A model generated the notes under the pieces. It was given only the letters and a program-made list of their open reading frames with translations, ran no database searches and was not told the origin of the DNA. The translations under genes and the position numbers were made by a program. 64,000 nucleotides of DNA from Rhodobacter flavimaris (GTDB taxonomy: Bacteria; Pseudomonadota; Alphaproteobacteria; Rhodobacterales; Rhodobacteraceae): positions 123,233-187,232 of the forward strand of contig NZ_JAJUOS010000009.1 of the NCBI RefSeq assembly GCF_021378075.1, written 5' to 3'. Below, piece after piece: positions 17,726 to 29,700 of this stretch (within the stretch, counting starts at the first letter, position 1; each line of letters starts with the position of its first letter).

Positions 17726-20700
17726 TTGTCGGGTTTCGGGATTTCAAAAATCTCAGACTTCCTGCGCGGGAATCTTTCCCGCGTTTCGGAGCATGCCGAC
17801 GCAAATGACCCCGGTGAGCCCTCGGGTTCCGATTACGATCAACTTCATCGCGAAGAAAACTACCGTATCGAGGCGCTTGAGCCGCGCGTCCTGCTTTCGG
17901 CGGACCCGGTGTTTGGCGAACTTGCACGGATAGCCGCGACGGCGCACCAGATCGACCCTCAAGAGGGTCTTTCCGCCATCATCCAGATGGTCGAAGACCT
18001 ACATGAAGAGGATGAACTGGCTGCCGAGGAACACCTGGCAGAGGCTTCCGAACAAGGCGTTTCCTGGCCCGAAGACTGGACCGTTCCGGTTGCGGAACAG
18101 GCCCATTCGCAGGCCGAAAATGCCGATGATCAACTGGGCCCCGAGGTTGCTGCGCTTGTCTCTGAGACGGGCGAAGAACGGGATCTGGGCCTTGCGACAG
18201 AGCTGCAAGAATTGCTTTCCAGCGTGCTCGGGGAACGTGGCGAGGCCATGCAAAACGGCCGCAGCCCCTTCGTGCCCGCTGAAGCCGATCGGACGGGGCA
18301 TGAAGCCCGCGGACCCCCGGCAGAAATCATTAACCTATTGGAAATTAATGAAAATATTCCCGGCGTTCCCGCCGGGCAGGGCGCTTTTGAATACCAAGAT
18401 ACCGCCGGAAACCCGCCGCAAGGCACCGAAAACACGGACAATTCCGGCGATGAGACGGGCTCTGACCCGGCCCGCGCACCCCCGACCCCTGACAGCGAAT
18501 ACCTGCTTCTGGATGGCGCCACCGCGACGTCCGGGGATGCAACCCAGCTCACCGCCGAGGAGCTCGATGTGCTCTTCCGCCATGCACTGGGAATGTGGGG
18601 CGACCTCGCTGGCGATGCGGCGATCCTCGATGAGTTGACCGTGACGATCACGGATCTCGAGGACGGGGTGCTTGCCCGGATCACCGGAACCCTCATCGAG
18701 ATCGACATCGACGCGGCGGGCGCCGGTTGGTTCATCGACACCACGCCCGGCGACGCGACCGAGTTCGACCGTCTGGTGGGCGACCGCCTCGTGGCCAGCG
18801 ACGGGGCCGCTGCGGGCGGCGTCGATCTGCTGACCGTCCTGCTGCACGAGATCGGCCACGCGCTCGGCCACGACCACGACGGCGGCCTGACCGTGATGGA
18901 CGCGACCCTCGCCGCGGGTGAGCGTGTCGGACTTCCCGACCTCACCCCCGCCATCGCTGCCCCCGTCGCCGGGGCACTGAGTGAGTCGGGTGGCGTCCTC
19001 GACGGGACTGCGGACAGCGACCTGACCTACATCGTGAATGCCGATGGCACCGTCACGGTTGGCGGGGTGACCTATGGTGCGCCGGGTAGCCCGATCACCT
19101 CGATCACGGCGGGCTCGGGTTTCGCGGACACCATCCAAGGTCCGGACGCTGACACCATCTGGACGATCACCGATCTGAACGCAGGCTCGCTTAGCTGGGG
19201 TGGCCTGACCATCACCTTCACCGGCGTCGAGTCGCTTGAGGGTGGCACCGCCGCCGATGCCTTCGTCTTCGATGGCCCGGGCTTCGTGATCGGTGGCTTC
19301 GATGGCAATGCCGGACTGTTCGAGGTTTCGATCGGTGACTTCCTGACGGTGGCGACGGCGGACGGGGTATCGAACCCGCTGACCTTCTCGAACCTGTCGG
19401 GTCAGAGCGGGGTGCTGCGCAACACCGACAGCGGCGATCTGACGGCGGTCACCGATCTGCGCGTGCTTACCATCGGGCTGACCAGTGGCTCGGTCTTCGC
19501 GGGCAGCGGGGCGAATGCGTTCTTCACCTCGGGCCAGCCTGCCACCTCGGTCGGCTTCAAGGTCGAGAACCTGTCCTTCTCGCTGCGTGTGGTGCGCGAC
19601 GACGCCGGGCACCAGTGGCTGCTGGCCGAGGGCGCCGTTGACGCGGCGGGCCTCGTGAACGTCGCCGGTGTCACCGCGACGCTGCGCGACGCCGACCTGT
19701 CCCTGGTGACCGATCAGGAGATGAGCGCGGGCGTTCCCACCTCGGCGGTGGTTGTCTCCGAGATCGGCGGGGCCTCGACCGGCGCGGCCGTGCCGCTGAT
19801 GCAGATCTCGGGCAAGGTCACCGTTGCCATCGGTGGCGAGGTGCTGATCGCGGGCGGCTTCAGCTTTACCAAGACCCAGGTCAGCGGGCTGACCGGGGCG
19901 ACCGCGACAAGCGGCGATTTGATGGTGCTTGGCTTCCAGTCCGCACAACTGTTTGCCGGGACGGGTGCAGTCTTTGACACGTCCGACCTGTCGAACCCGA
20001 CCGTCGATACGACCAACGCGTTCGGTTTCTACGTCTCGAGCTTCTCGGGCAAGATCGCCACCCTTCGGACCGCCGGGGCGGCGCCGACCCTCTACACTGC
20101 GATCGACGTGACCGTGTCGGCCGCGGGCAAGGGCATTCCGGGGGTGAGCGTCGAGGTGACCTCGCTGACGATCCAGCGCAACAGCGCCTCGAGCGGCGCC
20201 GCGCTTGATTGGGGTCAGGCGGCGTTGCAGTCCTACGGTCTGACGCTCGCAACGACGATCACCAAGGTTGAGGCCTCGGCGACGCTGACGGTCGATGGTT
20301 CGGTCTTTATCGCGGGCACCTTCGGTCTGGTCAGCACTGATGTAACCGGGGTGACCGACCAGAACGCGGCGACGGTGAATGGCAAGCTGCTGGTCGTGAC
20401 GGTCAGCAATGCGCGGCTGTTCGCGGGCGTGGGGGCGGTGATCAGTGGTGCCACGCTCGACCTGACCGACGCGACCGGGTTCGAGATCCCCTCGCTCTCG
20501 ATGACGCTGGCGATGTTCACGGCCGAAGGCGCGCAGACCGTGACCGGTCTTCAGTTGTCGGCGGGGGCGGTGCTTTGGGGCATCGACGATGTCACTGCCG
20601 TGATCGACAAGCTCGACGTGGACTATTCGAGCGCGGCACTCGACTGGAGCCAGTCGCAGTTCACCGGGGCCGGGGTGGGCTTTACCTTCGCCCCCGGGTT

Positions 20701-23700
20701 CAACGGTATCGATATCTCGGTGCGCGGCGAGTTCGCGATCAAGAGCACCGTGCTTCTGGCAGCCCAGATCGACATTTCGGTCGAGACCACCTCGATCAAT
20801 GACGGCAACTCGCCGACCGCCATCGCGGTGACCGACGCCAAGGTGATGACCTTGAAGCTCACCTCCGGCTTCATCTTCGTGGGCACGGGCGGGGCCTTTG
20901 ACCATGACTTGCTGACGGGCGACGTGACCGGGATTGCCGCCGGCGGAACGGGCTTTGCCGCGACTGTAAGCCTGTTCGAATTTGCATCGGTCAAGAAAGT
21001 CAACGCGCTGACCGGTGCTGTCGAGGCAAGCTGGGGCGCAATCAAGCTGGCGGCCGCCACGGTCGAAGTGCGCGGTGTGCCGGGCTTTACCCTGAAGGTC
21101 AGCGATTTCATCGTTGAGGCGAATATCGCCGATGTCGGCGGATCGCTGATGAACTGGGCCGGTCTCGACCTTGGGTTGAGCATCACGGATGACACCAACG
21201 GTTTCGACGCGACCGAGCAATTCCTGATCGGCGCCACCATCGATGAGCTTTCGATTTCGGACACCGTTCTGCTGACCGGCAGCTTTACCGTCCTCAAGAC
21301 CAGCGGCGCGACGGCCGAAGGTGGCACAATCACGGGCGACGTGCTGTTTATTGAGCTGCAGGATATCAACCTGTTTGCGGGCTCGGGCGGCGCCTTCGAC
21401 GGGGTCGGTGGTATCGATCCGACCAACGCGACCGGCTTCTCGGCTACGGATGGCGACTTTGCGATTGCCCTCTTTACCACGACCGACGGCTCGAATGTGC
21501 GCTACACGGGCGTCTCGGCGGCCCTGGGCTCGCTTGGCCTGGTCAATGTTACCGGCGTCACGCTCACTCTCGCCAGCCTCAAGGTTCTGTTCAACAGCTC
21601 CAGCACCGCGACCAAGCTGAATTGGTCGAGCGTCGATGTCGCGGCGGTGTCTTCCGCGCTTGGCGATATCATCGCTTCGACCGAGCTTGAAGTCTCGGGC
21701 AAGCTCACGCTTGGCGTCGGCGGCTTTGTTGCGCTGGCTGGCAAATTCGGGCTGCGCGCGGTCGCTGCCAGTGCCGATGCGGGTGTGGTCGACGCGCCCG
21801 ATTTCGCACATATCGGCAATGGCAAGCTGACCCATATCACGCTGGAAGACGTGGTGTTCTTCGCTGGCACCGGTGCCACTCTGAGCACCGATACCAACAC
21901 GGGAACGGCGAGCGTCGTCCTAGCCAGTGATGCCGCAGGCTTCTATGCGGCAGGCGGGGCGCTTGCCCTTGGGCTGTTCACCGATCTCAATACCGGCGTC
22001 AAATATACCGGTGTGCTGGCAAGCCTCCAGGCGCTCGAGGTCAAGGGCATCGACGTCGTCACCATTCGCCTCAGCGAGATGGCGCTGGCGTCGAACTCGA
22101 CCAGCGGTGTCGGGCCGCGCCTCGACTGGTCGAGCATCAACGATGCCACGGCCGCAAGTTCCCTCGGCGATCTTGGGCCGGGCGACCAGCTTGCGGTGTC
22201 GGGCCGCCTTGCGCTGAGTGTTGCGTCGAACGTCTTCGTCCTGGCCAAGTTTGACTTCAGCGCATCGACCGAGACGATCAACGATCAGATCCAAGCCGCG
22301 ATCAACAACGCGCAGGTCACCCGCATCAAGCTGAGCGAGGTCAACTTCTTCGCCGGTGTCGATGGTGCCTTCACTTATGCTGCCGATGTGCCGGTCGGGA
22401 TTGCGGATCAGGGCACCGGCTTCCTGACGACTGGCGCAAGCCTTGAGGTGATGATCGTCAAGGATGCGGTTGGAACCGTAACTCCGCGCAGCTGGAGCGC
22501 GCTTTCGATTGCGGCTGATTACGTCGGTATGCGCGGTCTGCCTGCCGAATTTGCGCTCAATGTCTCGGATCTCTACTTCCGGATGAACACCGCCTCGCTC
22601 AACGCGACCGCGCTCGATTGGAGCGCGATCGTCGACGCAGGTGACTTCCCCGGCCTTGCGCTGATCACCAACACGACCAAGATTGCCTTTGGCGGCACGC
22701 TCGATCTGGCCCTCGACGGCTTCGTGCTGGTTGCCGGCACGGTCGAGGGGGCGATCTCGCGCGGCGATATCAACGATGGCGCGATCAGCCTGATCGGCGC
22801 GGATATCACCAGCTTCAAGATCACCGGCGCGTCGATCTTCGTGGGCGCTGGCGGTGCGTTCGACCGCGACGTTTCGACCAACAAGGTGATCGGGCTGCTC
22901 GATCAGGGCACCGGTATCTATGCGACGTTCGGGGCGGGCGACGCGCTTGAATTCGCGCAGATCAGCCGTGCGGCCCGCGCGACCGACGATAACCCCGCCG
23001 ACGATGGCGATGCCGCCACCCAGTGGGACGATGCGACGGTTGCCCTTGGCTGGACTGCGGTGCGCATTTCGGTCGCCTCGCTCGGTCTGCGCGGGATCGA
23101 CGGCTTCACGCTGGCACTCAGCGATCTGAACGTCGAAGGCAACTTCGCCGCCGCAGACGGCTCGGTGCTGAACTGGAGTGCGCTTGGCGCCGCACCCGGG
23201 CTGACGACGCTGGGCCTTGCTGACGCGACCGAGGGTTTTGATGCGACCGAAGGTTTCGGTGTTTCGGGCACGCTTGATGAGCTGAATGTTGCAGGCGTGA
23301 TCGTTGCCTCGGGTGAATTCACGATCAAGAGCCTCGTGACCTCGGTCAAGATCAGCGACACCGAGACGCTTAATGACGCAGGCATTCTGATCCTGTCGCT
23401 GAGCCACCTCAACCTCTTTGCCGGGGTAAATGGCGCGCTTCTGGCTGACGGAACCATCGACCCCGATCAGGGTACGGGCTTTGTGGCGGGCGACGCCTCC
23501 GTGCAGCTTGTCACCGTCAAGGAAGCCACGCTGATTACTCCGCGCAGCTGGACGGCTGTCGCGCTTGATGTCGGCGTCGTGACGCTTCAAGGCTTGCCGT
23601 CGACTGTGACGATCCAGGGCCGCGATCTCTATTTCGGCTTCAACGGTGCCGACGCGACCGGCGCGCGGATCGACTGGGGTGCGACCACTGTCGCCCAGAT

Positions 23701-26700
23701 CGACGCGCTCGCCTCGACGGAATACTTCGACGTGACCGAGATGGGGGCGGCCTTCAACATCGCCTTTGGCGGCTATGTCGAGTTTACGGTGGACGGTTTC
23801 GTCACCATCGCGGGCACCATGACGGGGCAGATCCTGACGACCGACATTGACGACGGCAACGGCATCGTGGTCGGTGGCGCCTCGATCATGAGCTTTGCAC
23901 TGACCGGCGGCGTACTCTTCGCCGGTCAGGACGGGGTCTTTACCCGGGTCGATAACAAGATCACCGCCGTCGATCAGACCCAGGGCATCGGCATCTATGC
24001 CAATGGCGTGACGGTCGAGTTTGCCTCGGTCACGCAGGCCGCCGACAACCCGTTGACCGACGGTGTCGTCGAGACCCGCACCGTTCAGAGCTGGTCGGCG
24101 ATCCGGATGAGCTCGACCTCGGTCGGGACAGTGGGTCTGTCGGGCTTCACGTTGGTGCTGTCGGATATTCTGGTCGCGGGCAACTTCGGTTATGTCGATC
24201 CGGCGACCGGGCAGACGGCCTCGGTGATGAACTGGATCGGTCTCGACGGTCTGCTGAACCTGACGCTGAGCGACCCGACCGACGGCATGGGCGCGCTTGC
24301 GATCCTTGAGGTCTCGGGCACGATCAGCGAGCTGAACGTGGCGGGCTATGTGCTGGCGACGGGCAAGTTCTCGATCAAGAGCTTCCTGGCCGACGTGGCC
24401 GTCGCCACCGATATCGACGCTGACGGCACCCTGACGCAGGCCAAGGTTCTGGTCTTCACGATTTCCGAGATGGATTTCTTCGCCGGGGTTGATGGGGCGC
24501 TTCTGAATGGCTCGATCGATCCCAACCAGGGCATGGGTTTTGTCGCGCTTAATGCCTCGCTCGAACTGGTGACGGTGACCGAGGTCGCCGCGGCACCGGC
24601 GCGTAGCTGGATGGCGATGGCACTTCGGGTCGAGCAAGCCGGGCTTCAGGGCCTGCCGCTGACGGCAACGGTGAGCGATCTTTACTTTGCGATGAACGGC
24701 GCGGATGTGAACGCCAAGAAGCTCGATTGGGGCGCAACCGGCGTCGATCAGATCAATGCTCTGGCCGATATCACGCAGCTTGACGCGGGCTTCGGGATCG
24801 AATTCTCGGCCTATGTCGAGTTGCAGATCGAAGGCTCGATCCTGCTGGCGGGTGGTCTGTCTGGCCTGATCCGTGACGCGATGCTGGACGATCCTACGGG
24901 TACGAGCATCTCGACCAAGGCATTCGCCTTCTCGATCGACGGTGGCTACGTCTTCATCGGGTCCGGCGGCGAATTCGAATATGACGAGTTCGACCGGGTC
25001 GATGCCGTGGCCAACATGGGCTTTGGTTTCGCCGCTGAGGGGGTGGATTTTGACCTGATCTCGGTCACCGAGGTGATCGATCCGCTTTCAAGCGCGACGC
25101 CGCGCAGCTGGACCGCGCTGTCCGCCCATGCGGACTCGGTCGCGCCGCGCGGCCTGCCCGAGGGCCTGGTGCTTGAACTCCACTCGCTCGACTTTGCCCT
25201 GAACGGGCGCGATGTGAACAACCAACAACTTGATTGGGGCACGGTCGTTCAGGATCTGGGTGTCGACGCAGTTGCGCCCGAGCCGGATACTGACCTCTCG
25301 ATCTCGGGTGCGCTGGATCTGGATATCTACGGCTTCGTCTCGGGTGAGGCAACCTTCGACGTCAAGATGTTCAACGCCATCGAGGCCGAGCTGGACAGCA
25401 CGCAGGCGGGCCTTGAAGACGCTAGCCTGATGCTGATTGGCCTGTCGGTGAACAATCTCTTGGTTGGCCAACCCGGCGGTGTGGGCCTTAGCGTCGCCTC
25501 GGCCAATATCGCGGTGGCAATCGTTAAGGCGACGGTCCCGGCCAACAGCACGCTTGCGCCGACGACCACGCCCTCGGCGACGGCGGTGATCGCTTCGGTC
25601 GAGGGGGGCAAGCTGGAGGGCCTGCCCGAGGGACTGGACATCGAGGTCAACCGCTTCACGCTGGACTACTACGCTACCAAGCCGACAGCCCAATTGGTCA
25701 ATGGTCAGCCGGTCACCAATGCCTTCGACTGGAACTTCATTGACCTCGATGGCACCCCTGATCCGCTGGAGCCCGCCAACAACGCCCCGGCCCCGGTGAG
25801 CTTCACTTACGGTCAGGATGACGAGAACACCACCGAGTACGAACGCATCACCGTCACCTTCGATGCTCAGGCGGATCGCACGCTGGTCGAGGGCTGGCTG
25901 ACGCTCGACGCCTTCGGGTTTGTGCAAATTGGTGCGCGCTTCTCGATGGCCCAGGACATCGTCGATGTCGATGTGAACCACGACGGTGTGTTCAACATCG
26001 CGACCGATATGAATGACGCGCGCCTGACCCGGATCGGGCTGCATATCGGCACGAGCGTTGACGATCCCCTCGATTTCACGCCGAACTTCTTCATCGGCAT
26101 TCCCGGCGGCCCGGGCGTGACGATCGGTCAGGCCGATCTGGTTCTGGCTTCGGTCAAGGCGGCCAATCCGACCACCGACACCCGCAGCTTTACGGGTCTC
26201 AAGGCGAATATCGCCAGTGCCAGCCTGACCGGCATCGACCCGATCACGCTCGCGCTTGATGAGCTGTCGCTGGAGATGAACAAGGCCGCCGATGCGAATG
26301 GCGCGATCAGCGTGCTCGACTGGAGCCAGGCGGTTAACCTCGACTCGAAAGAGTGGGCCGATGGCGACAGCAACCTGACTGGCTATGACGTGATGACCGC
26401 GACCTCGGCCGATGGTGACGATACCTCGGCCGTCACCACCGGCCTGCTCGACATGGTCAAGTCGGGCTTCGCGCTTTACGCCAGCGCGACCATCGTGATC
26501 GACGAGTTCGTCTATATTCAGGGCGATGTGACCATCACCAAGACCGACGACGTTGCCGCCCGTGAAGTGGGGTCCACCACCGCCTTCGACGTCTCGGTGC
26601 TGTCGATCGGTGTCGCCCATGCTGTGGTCTTTGCCGGGGTGGGCACGCCGACGATCATCGAGACGGTCGAGAATAATGAGATTACCGCTCGCAGCGTCGA

Positions 26701-29700
26701 TCCGAACTCGGAGGCGACCGGCGTCGCGCTCTCGCTCGACAGCATGGGGATGCATCTCGTCAAGGAGATGCCGCTTGACCCGCTGAACCCCACCGCAACC
26801 CCGCTGCGCAGCTGGATGGTGGTGAAGGCCTCCGGCACGGCCGCGCTGGTCGGTGTGGATAATGTGGTGGTCGAAGGGTCGCTCGATCTGATCATGAACA
26901 GCGCGGGCGAGTTGCCCGATCCGAATGGCGGCAATCCGATCCCTTATAACACGCTTGATTTCGCCTTCGGTGGCCCCGGCGGCACGTGGGATATCGAGAT
27001 CGGCGCAACGACCGTCAACTTCGACGGGCTGCTTGTCGCGACGCTCGAAGTATCCGGCACGATCACCATCGGCTTCGACCAATATGTCTTCGTGCAGGGC
27101 AAGTTCGCCTTCACCAAGTCGGACGCGATCTATGACATGTTGCTGTCCACGGGTGAGGCACGCAAGCTGAGCGCGGTGACCGTGGGTGCGAAGGCCGTGA
27201 ACATCTTCGTCGGCACGGGCTACGATCTGACCGCCGATTTCAACGCGCAGAACGACTTGGTCGGGCTGAAGATCACCGATGCCTACATTGCACTGGCGAT
27301 GTTCCGCTCGGTCAATGCCGATGGCTCGGTCATCCTTGCCGCGGATGCGAATGCAGCCAACGGCGGCTCGTTCATGGCGCTCAAGGCCGGTGGCGATGTG
27401 GAATTGGTGGGCATCGACGGCGTCACCCTGTCGGCCTATGGTCTTGAGGTTGAGCTGAATCAGGGCAAGAACCTGACCGGCACGCCTAAGGCGCTGAACC
27501 TTGGCGCGTTCGATGGCGGCAACGGTTTCGATGTGCGCGTGGGGCCGGAAACCGACGATATCGTGACGCTTGATGCGGACGATGCGATCCTCGCAGCCTC
27601 GGGCTTCGTCGTGATCGGGTTCGAGGAATATGTCTTCCTGGCCGGTCAGGTTGCCTTCCAGAAGGGCGCCGAGCTGACCATCGGCACCGGCGTCAACGAG
27701 AAGACCTTCGGCGCCATCGAGATCTCGGGGGATCATATCTATGCCTTCGTCGGCACCGGCGGACCTTATTTCGAAGTCGATACCTCGGGGGCTGATCCGG
27801 TCGTGACCCCGCTGGCCGATACTTCGGACGCGCAGGGCCTGGTGCTGAGCGATTTCAGCTTCCGCCTAGCCATGCTGAACCAGATCAACAAGGTCACAAA
27901 GGTGGCTATGGCCGCGGGCGAGAAGTTTACCGCGCTTTATGCCTCGATCGGCTCTGTCTCGCTTGCCGGTATTCCGGGCGTCGCGATCATTGCCAACAAT
28001 GTCGAACTGATGCTCAACCAGGGCAAGTCCGGCACCCAGGGGGCAGGGGCCCAAACCGTCCTCGCGGGCTTCGACTTTACAGAGGTCACGGGCCTCGACC
28101 CCGGTCAGGCGACCCCCATGGAAGAACTCAGCCCGCTGCAAGCCTTTGCGCGGCTGGGGTATAAAGGCACTTTCCTGTCGGTTTCGGCCTATGGCAATCC
28201 GGCGGGGACGGGGATCCAGCTTCTCGTCAATCTCTCGGGCACCACGCCCACCAGCGCATCGGACGCCGACTTTGTATTCTCTGGCGATCTGTTGTTCGAA
28301 AAGGTCACCGCCGCGTCCGGGGCCGTCTATTCGAAGATCGCGCTGACCGACATCACCCTGAAATTCGGCGATTACACCTTTGGCGGCTCGGCGCTGCTGT
28401 ATCTGACGCCGACCGGCATGGCGGGCAGCTTCTCGGTCATCCTGCCCTTGATCTCGTTCGACGATGGCACCAATGCCTACCAGATCGGTTCCGATGATCC
28501 GAACGCCCCGACCACGGCAAAGCTGGAAATCAACACCGCGCCCCAGGCGATGCTGGTCGATTTCGGCAATGGCAATGTGCTGGATCTGCCGCGCGGCAAG
28601 TATCTGCGTGTCTCGCTGGAGAACGCCGCGTTCAAGGTGGATCTTGGCTCGACCACGATGGGTTCCAACCCCGAGATTACGTTGGCTGGCTCGCTCATGC
28701 TGTCGCAGTTCACCGACAGCCTTGGCAACAAGCAGATGACGCTGGCCTTTGCCGATGTGACGGGCGGTTATCAGGATGCCTCGGGCGCGTCCTTCACCAT
28801 CTCGGACGGCAAGGGCGTGCTGATCTTCTATTCGAGCGCGCTGAACCCCACCGCAACGACGAATGGCATCGCCGCGCAGATCGAGGTGACGGCAACCGGC
28901 AGCCTCGCGGGCTTCTCGGCCGGGGCCACCGCCATCATCCGCATGAACACCACCGCGCGGACAGACATCTACGAGACGGTGGATGTGGGCGAGGCGACCT
29001 ATATCCTTGATTTCCGCGGTCAGCCCAACGTCAACCAGATCGCGCTGGCCGAGATCAAGCTCAGCTACGATCCCTATTTCACCATCGAGGGTAGCCTGAG
29101 CGATGCAGCCTCGCTTCCGTCGGGTGCGACCAGCGGCAAGGTTGGCCGCGACATCACGATCTTCCTGGGTGACAAGGGCGACTTCGACGACCCCGATGAC
29201 GATGTCGGCCTGCTGATCACCGATACGGTCATCGCCATCTATGAGTTCGGCGTCGATGCAAATCGCAAGTTCGCTGTCTATGCCAAGGGCGATGTGCAGG
29301 TGCTTGGCCTGCCCGGGCTGAATATCTCTGGCTCGGTCGAGGTCTGGATCAACAACTCGGGCGTTGCCTTCAGTGTCGTCGACAGCGGTCTGCCGCGGCT
29401 TGAGGGTGACACGGGGACCGATCCGATCGCCATCTCCTTCATCGCGGGGCAGATGGAGCGCGTGCGCGGTGATGTCGATATCAGCTTCGGTGTCGATGCG
29501 ACGGGCGATGTGCTGGTGATCTCGGCGCTCGATGTGATCTTCACCAAGACCCCCGATGGCCGGATCGACGTCGATGCACCGGAAACCTCGATCACGGTGA
29601 CCCCGCCGGGCGGCGAGAGCTTTGGCCTGACCGGCGCCGCGCGCTTCAGCTTCGGTGGTGCGCTTGGCTTCCAACTCGCCGATATGCGTGTGACCGGCTA

